Both the position numbers and the translations under genes were made by a program. From contig NC_039507.1 in assembly GCF_003672135.1 (NCBI RefSeq), positions 620,001-684,000 on the forward strand: a DNA stretch of 64,000 nt, given 5' to 3'. Below are positions 28,401-41,943 of this stretch, piece after piece; the first letter of the stretch is position 1; each line of letters opens with the position of its first letter. A model generated the notes under the pieces. That model saw only the letters and a program-made list of their open reading frames with translations, ran no database searches and was not told the origin of the DNA. This stretch comes from Ooceraea biroi. Lineage: Eukaryota; Arthropoda; Insecta; Hymenoptera; Formicidae.

Positions 28401-31400
28401 ACCCTTTCGCCGCGGGGTGGCGAATCACGACCATTCAGGAATCTCATGTGTTTACATCGCATTTGATGCATACGGAGTCCCAACCGTCGTTGAGTTTTCG
28501 CTTACCTTTTCCGGCGTGCCCTCGACGCGTCGCTGCCCCGTGCCGCCTGGGGATGATATCCTCGCACGAACACCACCCGCGTAGCTGGCCAGGGATATCG
28601 CCCTCGTCCACGTCCACGTCCTCGTCCTCGTCACGTGGCTGCTCCCGTTCACTTCTCAGTCTCTCGTTTCCTCCTTTCTCTGTCTCTGTCTGATCGCCCC
28701 GTAACGTCCTCACTCGCGAATCATCCCGGTCGAAAGTCCCAATGAAGGGTGCGCCACCCCGGAAACGCCAGGCGTACGCGCTCCGCGCGACTTACTTCCG
28801 CAGACGACACCTCCTCGTTAACGTCCCTCGCGACGAATCGGAAGCGAAATTCGCGTCCGCCGGAAGATCGCCGTGCCGTAAACTACTCTCTCTCGATACG
28901 TGACTACTCACTCCTCGGAGCGGTTAATCCGCTCGACGGAGGAACCGCTGTGGAGTAAGAGAAGGAGCAGCAGGAGGAGGAGGAGGATGAAGAGGAGGAG
29001 GGGCACGGTCCTCTTCTCCTTTTTCGCGGATACGCGTTGCCGTCGAGTGCGTGCGGCCGTGCTTTTACTCACTTCGCGTCCGTCCTCGCGCACCAGCGAG
29101 CGGTTATCTCCGGATGCTGTCCTGAACGCCGGCGACGGCGTCGGTCGGCGACGACACCGTGTGCTCTTCGTGGTGCCGCTGCTTGATGGTGTTGACGCCG
29201 CGTCTCCTGAATCGCCCTCTACCTTCCCCGTCTATCCCGCCCCCTTGGCCCCGCCGCGCCGCTGCTATTCTATTCGCGAGCCTCCAAACCGATCCGCGTA
29301 TCCCTGAGAACCCGCACGCTCCGCTCCGGGGACGCCGCCGTCGCACGTCTGCCTGTGTCTGTGATGCCGAGGGATACAACACGGCGTCGCGACCGCCGAG
29401 AGAGAGAGGAGGGTAACAAGGGGAGGTCTCGCCGGCCGTCGGAGGACGGGGGGAAGCGAGAGCGCGCGATATATGGAGAACCGGGTTGGCATTCGTGCGC
29501 GTGACCTCGTGCGTGTGTATCCGCGAGGAGAGAAGGGATACATTCACACGCACACGTACGTACACAGGCAAGACCTGCTTCTGATCGCGCGCGGCGAGGC
29601 AGGCTGATGGTGTTGATACGCGCGCGTGTGTGCGTGCTCCCGGGTCGTCCTGCCTTCGATACACACTCCCCGCTGTTACCAGCCTGCCTCCTTTCGCAAC
29701 GCGGTATGTGGAGGACGGACTTGTGTAGGTGTCTGTGTCTGTGTCTGTGTGTGTGCGTGTACGTGTGCGCTTGTGCACCGACAACGAAGACAGAGGAGGG
29801 GACCGACTCTCACACCGACAAAGATCGCTCGCCAACTGGACGCGCTTACACGACGACGAATTCGCGGCAACGCGCGCACACGCGCGAAGGTCCCGGATCG
29901 TCCTGCCTTTCGATGCACTCTCTCTCCCCCTGTTACCACCTCCCCGGGGAGAATGTTCCACCACCATCGTCCGCCACGATACGCCGCGAAAGAGTGGGGT
30001 AGCGAGAGGGCCAAGAGAGAAAGAGAGAGGGCGAGAGGGTGCTCGCGAGGTTCGCCCACGTCTTCCTTCTTTTTCCTGCCTCGGCAACCTCCCTCCTCAC
30101 CCCTCGCAGTATCGTTATAAATAAGCTCTACCTCGATGATACATCGCGCGCGCGAGTCCTCGCGGAAGAAGAGGACAGAAATCTCGGTTCTTCGTCCTTT
30201 TGCCTGTTCACCCCCGCCGCCCTTTATTCTATCACGATGGAGCACACGCGTACTCTCGTGAGCGCGTGGTGTTTCTCGTACGTGAACGAAGAAGCGTGTA
30301 ACGTATACCCCGGGAGGGTAGGAAAAAGAAGAACGCCGATGGAAGCGGAGAGCGAGACCGCGCGCGAGCTCCTGACTTACCCTCTTGCCCTTTTCTCCCT
30401 TCCCTCCTCTCTACCGCCTGCGTTCATTGTTAAAGATTTAAGGCCGGTCGTTGTGACTGCCTATGCACGCGACGAGGGAGGATCCGGGTGATTCGCGTTC
30501 CTCGCGAGAGCGAAGAGCTATCCGGCTACCGATTGCTCTCGACGAGAAGTCAACCGCGAGTTTGAAACTCTTCCGCCTTCCATTGACATGTCCTCGTGAT
30601 TACGTTAGCGAATCAGCGGACGCGATTTTAAGGGTTTGTCTCTCTTGATTTCTCGGAAATTATGCGAAGTGACGGTAACACGCTCGTTGCCCGCGGATGA
30701 AGGACACAGCGAACCCAGCATCCTCGCGCGTCTCCCGTTTCCTAATGGAAAACCCTCTGCCTCGATGAACACGCGCGCGCTCGCGCGCTCTCGCGGACGT
30801 ACACGTGCACACACACCTGGCAAGTACACGCATACATTCACGGGACAACACCCTCCGCAGTGCGCGGCGACCCGCAACGATGAAGGGAGGAAGAGGAGAA
30901 GACGCACGTGCGCGCAGCCTCCGCATGGACCAAAATGGCCGGCGGCGCGCGAGCGGATTGGTCGAGCGGACACGGCGAAGGCGTGGAGAACGCACGCTCG
31001 GCCGCCGTTAATCGGTCGACGATAAAAATAAGGATCTACCGCGAAGCCGACGGGTGGGGGAAACATGGTGCGAGAGTGGGGGGACACAAACGTTGCGCCC
31101 GCGTATGCGCCTGGTAGGGCGAGATCGCGACGGGAGGGCAAGCCGGTGGGGGCAAAGGACCTCTTTATGGATCTCGCGCCCTCTCCGTCTCGCGCACTCG
31201 CGCGAGTGTGTATGTGTGGACCGATGTATGTGGCGCGTACGGATGCGCATGTGCGTGCGTGTGTGCAATGTATCGGCGTGTGAGCGTCACGCGAGCGCGC
31301 GTGCACGCTCGACGATCGTCATTAAGGGAGATGCTAATTGGTGGCAAAGCGAGGTCAGGCCGAAAGCCCGCGCTCGGCGTCCAGGGACTTTGCGTGTTTT

Positions 31401-31600
31401 TGTCGTCCATTCTCTCACCCTCCCGCACCCCCGATATGTGCGCGCCACTGTGTCTGGTGGAAGTCCCGGAGATTCGAAATCTCGTGGACGCTTGATTCCG
31501 CGCGTCCGTCATTGATATCAATGGTTGACGTAATTACAGATACGATAATAGACTCTCGGAGCACACGTGTGCTTTGTTACACAGACCTTGTTACAGGTGT
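28400..31600. other. Strongly CpG-rich stretch, no recognised gene
   Basis: This is the most GC- and CpG-rich part of the window, with TGTGTC units (29,728-29,752), GTGTGCGTGT strings (29,750-29,770 and 31,205-31,265) and CGTCCT/CGTCCA units (28,604-28,632). ORFs are open in nearly every frame, up to 327 codons, but rich in Arg, Ser, Pro and Thr-His repeats. It may be the promoter and 5' UTR region of a gene whose coding exons lie outside the window. Confidence 0.5.
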
Positions 31601-34600
31601 GTTCTGAGGATTGCCGCGCAAACTGAAAATAAGTCGTAATGAGAGAGGAAATGAAACATGAGAAATTAATTAGTCTTTTTTATAATATTTCTGCTATTTT
31701 CTATATTTTTCTGCACTTTGATGTTAAAGTGACATTTCTGTCTTTATTTTCTTACATTGTATCACTCTCTTGTATAATTTTCTAATTCTATGAATAATCG
31801 CAGAATTTATTTTCTTTTTAATTGTCTTATATTTTTTCTTTATCCTATTTTTCGATTATTTAGGATGTATTGATCTTTCTACATTCCTAATAAACCGTTG
31901 GTTCTCATATTCTTGTCAAGATGTCCTCCATTGTGAGAAAGTGCTTCAAGTAGACGTTTATGTGTCGTATATTTGTGACAACATCTGCTTCCGTAGCATA
32001 TCAAATATATACGGAATTTATGTTCTACAAAATCCTATTGATTGCTCTTTGCAAGCTCTTGATCCCAAGTTACGTGCGTGTACGTGCTCCAAGTTCCAAG
32101 TAAAATTTCTCACAATCTGATTCCGATCTTTTAGACGTTAAACAAGCTATCAAAATCTGCGATTCACATTTATCCATCAAAGATTTGCCATTGTTGCTGA
32201 GCTTCCAAGAACTGTCGACGCGCCGACATTAAAGGAAGTCTCATTTTTCTTAGCTTATCTTCTAGCAACCTTTTCTGTATTCTGTATATGAAAAATACAT
32301 CGTACTTGAGACATCCTATAGGGACGCATTACAAGGGAATAAACGTGACCTCTTCTGCGCGATGGTCCGGAGCCTGGTAACGTATATCCTAACTTTCTTT
32401 GTGCAATCTCTATCTCGCCGTTGGAATATCGTATTCTACGTTTCCTCGGATTGTATAGCTATGTCGGCATGATGCTATATACATGTATACATATATACAT
32501 TTGTACGCGACACATCACATGAGAAATGAGCGAGCGTGCCTTTCATTTCGCTCGTTATTACATCCCCTTCAGCATCCAAACGGTCAATTACAAAATTACC
32601 AAAATGCATGAAGCGATGCGTGATGGAAAGGTGAAAATTCCGATATTGATCGCTTGGAGAATTAAATGTATGTTCTATCTGTGGTCGCTAGTGGAACATT
32701 CTTCACCAAAAGGATACTTAAATATTTCATTACGTTAAACGCAAGACGTTCCTGTTACACGTGCTCCGAAAATGGATGCTCCACTGTCTCCGTGATGAAT
32801 CTCTGATGCGACCATTTGGGCTGTTTTCTTTGTGCGATTTGCTCCGATCCCCAGAAGCTGTATGTATTCCGACTCTTTCACCGAATGCGTGTTTGGATGT
32901 GTTTCTGTAGCCACATACGCTGCTAGTTGTCCGGTACAATATACTCGAGCAGGTATAGTCAACTCCTCCCTTGGGACGCAAACATGTTATTCTTCGAGTG
33001 AGTCACGAGAAGAGGAGAATAAGAAAAGTGATGATGCAAAAAAAATATTTAATGGAACGGACATCACTTTTTCATAGATCAGAGAGACATTATCAAGCAC
33101 TGTACGTTACATTTCATGTTGCGGGTCTAACCCGCAACAATTTGTTTTGTTACAAATAAAAGAAATATTTTAAATACACTACAAAGTACATATAATTTAC
33201 CTAAAATATCTTAATTACATTTCCAAGTAAAATTTACTGAAGTTCTTATTTACAATCGATCGAACCACCTTATCCTCTTAGAGCTAAATACATTTTATTT
33301 AAGGGATGTAAAAAGTTCCTGTGCTAGAGGATCAACGAAAGATTGGCTTTCTGACGCAACTCGAACTCGAAGGATCACATTTTGAAACTGTTAGTTGATC
33401 GTTCCTGCACTGTGATCTGCCTTCTGTCCGTTCGTCGGTCTCGCGAGGTAAAATGGAGGCCAATTGTTGTTTGTATTTACTATGAGAGCACCCCGGCTGT
33501 GCCTAGAAGAGATGCATCGGCGGTATGAAAAGGGGGAGGCTGGGGATGCACGGGTATATATACCTATATATCGTATTCTCCATTCTATGGCATACACAGT
33601 GCGTGCGGTTGGGGGCACGACGTTGCCAGCCTGAAAATTGAATGTCACTCGGAGAAGAAACGTCACAATATTCCGCGTGTCTGCAGGCGGGAGCTGCTTT
33701 GTAGCTTCTCGTTTCCCGTTTCATCCCGGGACCATTGTGTCCGCTTCGTCACACGATAGTTTTTACATCGTGACGAAAACACGGTAACAGCGACCGAAAA
33801 CGAAAGATCTTGAATCCTTTCAAGCAAAGCGATCGGATTTCTCGATTTCATTTTGCACGCTCGCGCTCGTGGCTTGTAATAACAATATCCGTAGTACGGG
33901 AAGGTGTTAGCGACAAGTGTGCCTCTAAACTTTAGACGTCGCCTAAATCGAGAACGAAGCGAAAAGACAAATTGATCAATCCAGCTAAAAGTTTCGAGCA
34001 AATTATAATTAAAGCGCGGGGTTTCGTGACACTGAACCAGTTACGCTCGACACACAATTATTTTTGCTCAATTTTTATTTCTCCAGTTTTGCGTGACATC
34101 AGCTTAAAGTAACGATAATTGCTTAAGCTCCGATATTGTTAACCACTCATCGAAAATGCACTTATTGTCGATTCTTTGAAAATGAAGCCAACAATTTCGA
34201 TCAGTGATAATAATATACGCGGATCGACACCTCATTGATCGAAGAATCCTTTCGGCATCTGTCGAAGGCGACCGCGATTAGCGTCTTTTCTGAAAAAGCG
34301 TGTCCTAGGCGGACGCCGTCGTAAATCTGACGCTCGAATGTTTGACAGAATAATTTTCACGTTAGCAGGGTGCATTATGCGTCTTTATGCTCGCGCCTGA
34401 CCCCTGGCATTGTCACCGAAATAAGCCGTATCCCGCGCCAGCCAGCCCTCGTGGCCCTTTATTACGGTTTCGCACGTATACAGCGGCACTACAGAAAGAC
34501 GAGGGAACCTCGGCCACATAGTAGCTAGCGACTCAAAACTGGAAATTTGTCTTCGATTTACGTATAGGCCCGTGGCGAGGTGAGGCTCGGGCGATTGTTA

Positions 34601-36050
34601 GGGATGCAGGATGCTTAAGGGGTGTCTGAAACAGGACATCACTATACAAAAATCAGTATTCATTGTTCATGCAACCGTCAAGAAAGATTTCGCCATTTTT
34701 CCTGAGTTTATAAATAAATATGCAGAAGCTATAATATAACTGTATAATTGATTCAAAGGATCACACGCATCTTGGATGAAGCACAGTCAAACGTTGCCTT
34801 TGAGAGATACGTACCAATCATAAAGGGGGGCGGTACGACGTCAACCACGAGGAGGCTGCGCGCGATCAGGCCTCTCAGGTATGTCACTCGACACCAAATC
34901 AGACTGAATCTGTCAAAAATCTGTCATCCGGCCACAATGCGAGCCGGCCGAGTTCTCGCGCCATGGGTTTTACCCACACGTTGAAATCAGATCGGTTATA
35001 AGAGGGGAAACGCGGCGGGGTGCAGGCGGTGGGTTCTCTCGAGTCCGCGCGATCGGTATGTGAGTAGACGGGATCCCTCGCCACCCATATTTGACACCTT
35101 TCAGCCCAATAAAATAAAACGCTCCGCGGTGGAATGCGGTCGCCGCGCTCTTCAAGAAGACAGAAGCGCCGTTTCCTCGCCGGACGTGGAATGTCCCCGC
35201 GGAGCCTGGATCTCTTCAGCTCGGTGTCTCCTTCGGAGGACCTGGAAATCTCTCGGTCGCATCTCGGACGCTGATAAGGGTCCCTCGCTCCGTCGTCCTG
35301 GATTCATGGTGACGTGGAACGAGTCGAAGGCTCGAAATTTGTCACGAGTGCGGGACGCAACGCGACGCGGCGCGACGGCACGCTCCGGCGACGTCGATCG
35401 ATCGCGTCGCGGATTTTAAAGAGAGACTCGACGAATGACTGGAATGACGGGAAGAAAAAAGAAAGTACTCCCGCGCGACATTTACATTCGGCCCTAATCC
35501 GATAAGCATCGTTTCTCCAGATGTTCCAGATGCGAGGGACTTGTTTGTATTGAGATGCGTGGGGCAGATATATAATCTAGTCAATTTGACACCCTCATCG
35601 ACGTTCTAATGGGTGCTTTCAACTCCGGACGAGCCAGTTAGGCGTGGTTATCTCATCTCTGGACGCAAATGCGTCCGCTTGTCCATCGATCGTTGTCTCG
35701 TAGTAATTTACAACGTTAAGGATTTAAGAGAAAGAGCTCTCACTCTTAGGTGGTTTATTATATAGAATTCTCTTCGTTTGGGTATCATCTTAGTGTATGA
35801 ATATATTATATATTGATACAATTAAAAATGTTTAATCAGCTTGAAGACAGTCTTCGCCTCAGTTTCGGCAGAAAGTGGATTAGTGACAAAATATCGATTT
35901 AATGTGCTCGGTTACAGAGTACCTAATAATATTATTACAGAGATCATGCAGCTCGCAATCGAACGATTACCTAAACGCTCATGCTTAACGCGCGTTACAC
36001 TTCTTTACTAACATCTTGTGGCATTACAGAAGAAAGATGTTTGGAATAAG
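31600..36050. other. AT-rich intergenic stretch downstream of the SLC5 gene
   Basis: No gene is recognised. Two overlapping minus-strand ORFs at 32730-32981 contain a DSGAS string that recalls a retroelement protease, but nothing around it supports a retrotransposon. The SLC5 3' UTR probably ends near an AATAAA at 35754-35759. Confidence 0.5.
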
Positions 36051-36053
36051 ATT

Positions 36054-39000
36054 CTAGGATTTTATCTCCTCTTTCTCCGGATTCGTCACCAGCGCAGTCG
36101 GCACCGTGTGCAATGACACTTCTATATACTTTTTGGGTGGCATGAATCTGTAAATCATAATGACGTATAAAAAGATTAACAAAGAATAAATACGCATCAA
36201 TGCATAAATCATCCTCGTCTTCCGCATCTCAGGACAAAACCTGAGATTTGGACACGTACCTGGTGACAAACGGCGGGAAGTGATCCCTATCGATGTCACT
36301 CAAGTCTGGAGCACCGCAGATGAAGCTGACTATCGTGCCGATCACCATGACGATCAGGGCCCCCACTAGCGTGTAGTACATGAAGGATATCCTGTACATG
36401 AAGAAGGGCTCGTCCACGGACTCGACCGGCGTCGGATTCTGCGTGGTCGTCGTCACGGTCGTTTGATTAAACGAACCGGGCAAGTTCAGGCAACCCTCCG
36501 TCGTGGACGGGAGTGGCTCGTAATAGAGACGACGATTGGCCATGTGCCATTGGGCGCCCACGATGATCCAGATCATCGTCACCATCGAGACCAACCCGCC
36601 GACCACCGCTCCCTTGGTCGTCGCCCAGGGCACCAACATCCCCAACGAGAACAGACCGAGCATGGCACCAGCGGTGATGCCAGTCACCGTCAGGGACAGC
36701 TGGAAGATGTCGCCGAGACGGTCCACGAGGAACACCATGCCCACGCACAGGATACCTAGGATCACCACCGTAACCTGAGGACGACATAAACTGTTCTGAA
36801 ATTCTGAAACACGTCTGACATTGTTGTTATGTCTATATCGTGCGTCTGTGGCTAGAAATCGAACTTTCTCACCGATAAATGCGTTGTGGAGTTACTTTTA
36901 CGTTGATTCTTTGGCGAATCGTCCCTAATGATATTGCATACGTAAGGAAAGAGAGAAAGAGAAAGAAGGAAAGAGAGAGAGAGAGAGAGAAAAGAAGAAT
37001 CGCGAGTCCCTCTTGTTGTTTTTCCGGCGCTTTTGTGCCGTAATGTATTCCACGCGCGTCCGCCTTTGTACCTTCATAATGTTGGCGGCTTTAGTCTCTT
37101 TGTCGTTGCTCTCTGGCATCCAGGGATCGATGAAATCCTCGTAAACCGTGCCAGTGACTGTGTTCAGGCCGGCACTCATCGTCGAGAGCCCGGCGCTCAC
37201 CAGGCCGGCGAGAAAGAGGCCAGGAAGTCCCGGGACGTCCGCGGCAACGTCCAACACGTAATATGGCAATATCTTGTCGCTCCTTGCCACCACCTGAAGC
37301 AAGTTAATTCCCTTACCGGGATCTTTACGAGCGGCAAACGATTCGTTTAATCCTTAACTGCCCGACTTTTTAATCTTGCTTTAATTATACGATTTACTGA
37401 ATTTTTATGATACGAGTAGTGGTTAAAAGAGATAAGCTAAAAAGAATCTCCTAATGAAAATAATGTTATTTTGTCTTGGAAGATGTAGCACTATATTAAC
37501 GTCAGTCTTGGATATAAAAGGTCCACGAATGTGTAATTATTTACATATCCTATCGATATTAGTATCTTTTTTCTCTTATCTCCGTTTAGACAAAAACATT
37601 CTTGTTATTCTGTAATAATAAAATAACGGAGATATTGAAAAGCATGCTTTCAAGATTTCAATTGTACGAGAATAATTCGATACATAGGTATAATAAATAC
37701 ATAAAGTGCCTAACGTTAATAATAAAGTGCATTCATAGATAATGACTATTGGAACTGTAAAACTTACGTGCGCAGTTATTGGATCGCATTTATGATACCT
37801 GGCATACATCGTGAGGCCGGTGAAGACGGAAATCAATTTTACGACCACTAGGCCCACTGCCAGGAGCCATATCGACCTACGGAAATGCGTGCGTAAAACG
37901 ATAAAGTCGATTATTCCGTGTAAAAAAAAGATCTCGAAACATGCACTGGCAAGACTATTCTGGAAATGATACCCAAGCAATTCCTTCAACGCATAAACAG
38001 CATGCACTTACTTTTGCGCTTCCTTTATGTTAGGTACTGCCAGAAATCTTTGCATGGACACCTGGCTAATGCCCAATGACGCTAGCCAAGTCATTACCAT
38101 TCCCACTGTCATGCCCCAAAACGAATTTCTGGTGAAGGGGCTGGGGTCCATGCTGTCGAAAAGAACGGCAATATTGACCAATCATTGAAATCATCGACGG
38201 TATATTTGACGTATAACATTCATTGATATATGCACGTTTACCAATAATTATTAAAGCGTCATTAATTAGTCATCGTAATTTGAAATAATAAACACTCGTA
38301 ACAAAATATATTTATTACAAAGTAGATAAGCTACTCTGTAGCGTTCAGAAATTAGATCAAACACAGCAGAGAGCCGCGCATTGATTCAATATCCGCGTTT
38401 TGTCTCCCTATGCCTTCCCATTTCTTTAATGACGCAACAAACGACGTGTCTCTCGTTAAAGATAAATGATGACGTAAGAAATACAGCTGTTCTTACTTCC
38501 AGAACACAATTCTACCACCTTCTTCGGCTATTCTCCAGGTCTCGCCGACGCCGCCCACGGCGATGGTCCCCAAAATCAGGACGGCAATGAGACTTCCGAC
38601 AGTCACCGTCATCTGAACCGTATCCGCCCATACGACAGCCTTCAGGCCTCCCTATGAGTTTTCCAAAGAGAGATTACTCGCACACAATAAGGGTATCAAT
38701 GTCAGTCACGGCGCGACGTGCACGGAATCAGACGGCAACGGATCGGGGAGCCGGTGAAACGTAAACCCGGGGGAAGATCGCGGCGTAATTGCATAATGAT
38801 GTTGCAACGTGTGGGACGCTGTGATCCCCGGGTACTTTAGAAATTCATCGTTATCGGCATCGAATTTTATTTTCGGGCGCTGCGACTTGCGCATCTCAAT
38901 AAAACTCCCGCGCGAGGAAAGAGGTATATAATAAATAAATATACACGCGCTTTGTAGACACAGAAGACACGCAAACAGAAATGATGGAGTTATCTCTAGT

Positions 39001-40685
39001 CTTATCTAATACATTTATAAAACACATCGCTACGCTAAGCTAGGGTTCAAGAAGCGCGTTTGTTCTTCGTCTTCGTCAGCCTCATTTCGGAGCTGTCTGT
39101 ATATGGAGCATAGAAGCGATGCACGACCTATCCTCATTTCACGCATCGTACCGTTACTATTTATTCGCGGTACTATTGTTTAAACAAACACAAGATGCGG
39201 GTAAATAACGGCAAATCTCCTCATTGTTTTTTGTGTGTTTTAATCGTGACGCGATGATGCCAAAATCGTTATTCTGTCGGGACATCGCGCGATGCTGCAT
39301 CATAAATAACCCGGCAACCTGTGAGACTGATAAGACCGTGGCCGCGTTTGACAAACCTTCGGATAATTCCGCTTTAAATAACCAGCTAATTCGGTAGCCG
39401 TCACAGCTGTCTGTGTACACGTTGCGTCTAAATAGGCAACGATATCTGATAACGTCATACTCTCGTAGGATGACGCGTGGAAAGACGCGTCGTGAACATT
39501 CCACTTTCAAGACCTCGCGGCCTTCGAATTAATCTAGACACGATTCTCTGATTTCTACGACCTCGGTAAATCTCTCTTTCAATATGCAGCACGTGCGAAT
39601 GCTAATAGACAATAACGGCGCCTATTCTTTATCCGAATGTAAGCACGCAAGACGCAGGTTCACGAATACGTCGAATATATCTCAGAAAACTTCCATAAAC
39701 TTACACAAGACCAAAAATCATTCAATTTAATAAAAGAAAAATTTTTTCTATTTGGAACGCAGTGAGTTTTGTAATGTTTTATGAACTTTACAGTATTTAT
39801 GCGTTTATCTTCAAAGAAATGTTAGAGATTCAAGATTTATGATGACAGTCAGTCCAAGTAACATTCATTTTACTTACGATGGTCGTGTAAAAGATGCACA
39901 CCATGCATATCACCGGCGCGACGTAATGCAGATTCATCCCAGTCGCTTGTGAGAAGGCCAACGCCGGTACGTAGATTATCAGTGGCACGTAAACGATCAA
40001 CGAAAGGGCGTAGAGAAAGGACGCCAATTGCCGGACCGGTCTGGCGAATCTGATCTCGAGATATTCGAAAGTACTCGTCAGCTGCAACTTGTAAAACACA
40101 GGCAGGTACACGCATACAATTATGAGGCAGCTGATGAAGGACGTGAAAATGCACGCCGCGTACTGGGTCCCGTACTGGTACACCTCGGAGGGCACGCCGA
40201 GCAGGGACACCCCCGATATGTGGCTGAAATGAATTTTGTCTCCATTAGAAATTTTTTAATGCTCTTTTCTTCGCGGCAAAAAAAAACACCAATACTCTTT
40301 CTCGTTATTTCGACTAACAACTGACTCTAGATTAGAGATAAAGGCTCTTATTACGATTGAATTTGTCTCTTTATCTCGAATAAAAAATAAGAAAGTTCTA
40401 CACTTAATAATAATACCACAGTATTATTGAAAGAGGCGAAAAACATGTTAAATTGTTAAGTCACCTCGCTATTAGGCTCATGCTAATCGGGAAGAAGGAC
40501 ATGGTCTTGCCGCCGAGGAGATACTCGGTGGTGTTGTCCTGCTTCGTGCTGAAGAAGCCGAAGTAGATGCCGATGAGAACGCTGACGCCCAGCAGGCCAC
40601 CAAACAGAGTGTAATCGGTCCATCCAAAGGTGAGTTCCTTCAGCTCGTGACTCGCGAAAAACAACTCTGTGCCATTGACGGTCAT
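36054..40685 (-). CDS. SLC5-family sodium/solute symporter (monocarboxylate/multivitamin transporter-like), 8 exons, 600 aa
   Basis: This gene encodes a multi-pass plasma-membrane symporter that couples sodium entry to uptake of an organic solute. Coding exons, all with GT-AG borders in my reading, are 40465-40685, 39878-40223, 38497-38651, 38012-38152, 37768-37876, 37072-37293, 36260-36774 and 36054-36147. The joined frame is open for 600 residues, close to the roughly 610 aa of SLC5A8. Family marks are ISGVSLLGVPSEVY near residue 76 (first core helix), GGLKAVVWADTVQ near 190, and LSTMSAGLNTVTGTVYEDF near 360, the helix that carries sodium-site Ser/Thr residues in this family. A loop rich in Thr with an NQT sequon lies in exon 7. 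The ATG at 40685 is the first one in frame before YTLFGG; a non-coding 5' exon is possible. A possible AATAAA (minus strand) lies at 35754-35759. The closest relatives are SLC5A8/SLC5A12/SLC5A6-like proteins, but the substrate cannot be fixed from sequence. The upstream side borders a foldback element. Confidence 0.93.
36946..36994. repeat. (GA)n purine tract in SLC5 intron 6
   Basis: A purine-only run of GA and GAAA units lies just downstream of SLC5 exon 6, inside intron 6. The sense-strand transcript would carry a long pyrimidine tract here, well upstream of the exon 7 acceptor at 36774. No coding role is visible. Confidence 0.85.
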
Positions 40686-40951
40686 TATGACTTCGTTGTC
40701 CCAAAGGATCCCCGTTGATGCACTGCGTGTTTCAGAGATTTGACGAATCCGCGATACGTGATGCAGATATCTGGATCAGTCACTCGCGTGTACGTTGTAT
40801 GCATCGAAACTAAACTGTCACGCATTTAGTTTTATGCATGGAGAAAACTCGTTGCGAAGTAGAAAGTGAGATTACACGTTACCGGTCTTCCGCTAAGCAT
40901 GTACGACGAACTGGATTTCATTAGATTGGAATAAACGTTTCTATATATAAC

Positions 40952-41943
40952 ATCCCAGATAGCCAAGTCTGCCGAAAGCAGATGATGCTAACTATCTGCT
41001 ATCAACTATTGCCAGCCAAAAGACAACAAATTTGATACAGAAGTTGTTGTTAACGATTAATTCGACAAATTGGTGCCAGAAATGTAACAGAGCTTGCTCA
41101 CAAAATCTAAGAACAGATTGGCGGCAGAAACCGAGCAGAATCTGCAAACATGGCTTGAAGTCGGATTGTCGACAGAAACCGAGCAAGATTTGCGCACGCG
41201 GAATCTAACGGCAGATTGGCGGCAGAAACCGAGCAAGATCTGCGCGCGCGGAATCTAACAGCAGATTGGCAGCAGAAACCGAACAGGATCTGCAGCTTTT
41301 GACAGTATTCAAATTTGCACGGCTATGAATACGTGTTTTCGCTCCGCACCGCTATGCGGTGCGCACGTCGAGTTCTTACTCGATGTTAAGATTTAGCCTA
41401 ACAGTTATATAAGTTAATATACGCGCCTTGGCACGATAGTATTAATTTTTCTGAAAATTGTTGCACTTGCGGCACAGAGGCTCCCATGGACAACGTCCAT
41501 GTAGTTCACGCACGCCACAAGCAATCTGAAGTTCGAAAGCAAAGTTCGGACTTCGGATTAGAATAAATTAACAATAAGAGAGAGATTATGCAACGAACTG
41601 TCAGAAAGACACATCAAGCCAAATGTACTTTAATTTAACAAACAAACAAATGCGTTCTTTTAACAATTTATAGTGTGTTAAAAGTAAACACATGCTTTAA
41701 TATATCGTAAATATGAATGGCCAAAAGCTGCAGATTCTGTTCGGTTTCTGCTGTCAATCTGCCTCAAATGTTAACAGATCCTGCTCGGTTTCTGCCGCCA
41801 ATCTGCCGTCAGAGTCTGTTAGCAGGCTCTGCTGGCAGATCACTATCCTAATGCGGACATAACGGATGCCAATTTGCTATCAACTTCTGCAGTAATCTGT
41901 TGCCAATCTGCTGGCAGATTGCACACATTTTGCTTACTGGGAT
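40952..41943. mobile_element. Foldback (long terminal inverted repeat) non-autonomous element, about 992 bp
   Basis: The left end reads ATCCCAGATAGC and the right end, reverse-complemented, reads ATCCCAGTAAGC. The left arm (about 40952-41302) and right arm (about 41721-41943) are imperfect inverted repeats. Both arms end inward with almost the same string, CAGAAACCGAACAG followed by ATCTGCAGCTTTT. The left arm contains about four copies of a 50-bp direct repeat centred on GGCGGCAGAAACCGAGCA (copies at 41202 and 41252 are exactly 50 bp apart). The right arm carries fewer copies. The core (41303-41720) has no credible ORF but includes a perfect hairpin, CGCACCGC-TAT-GCGGTGCG. There is no transposase, so it is non-autonomous. 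I cannot assign the superfamily, and the target-site duplication is unclear (at most AT/TA). It sits between ITFG2 and the SLC5 gene. Confidence 0.8.
41104..41300. repeat. 50-bp tandem repeats inside the left arm of the foldback element
   Basis: About four degenerate copies of a 50-bp unit run head to tail. The common core is AATCTAAC, then GGCAGATTGGCGGCAGAAAC, then CGAGCAAGATCTGCGCG. Copies begin near 41104, 41153, 41202 and 41252. The last copies are the cleanest, and their spacing is exactly 50 bp. The pattern is typical of foldback elements that grow by unequal exchange inside their inverted repeats. Confidence 0.75.

Noticed and set aside
29104..30087. 327-codon minus-strand ORF in CpG-rich DNA
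   Set aside because: It is rich in Arg, Ser and a Thr-Asp/Thr-His repeat from a microsatellite. Other frames on both strands are equally open, no domain is visible, and stops are simply rare in such GC-rich sequence.
31880..33000. Possible Ty1/copia retrotransposon relic (DSGAS string near 32,790, minus)
   Set aside because: The string is short, the surrounding frames do not give zinc-knuckle, integrase or reverse transcriptase motifs, and no long terminal repeats are seen. A translated search against retroelement proteins would settle it.
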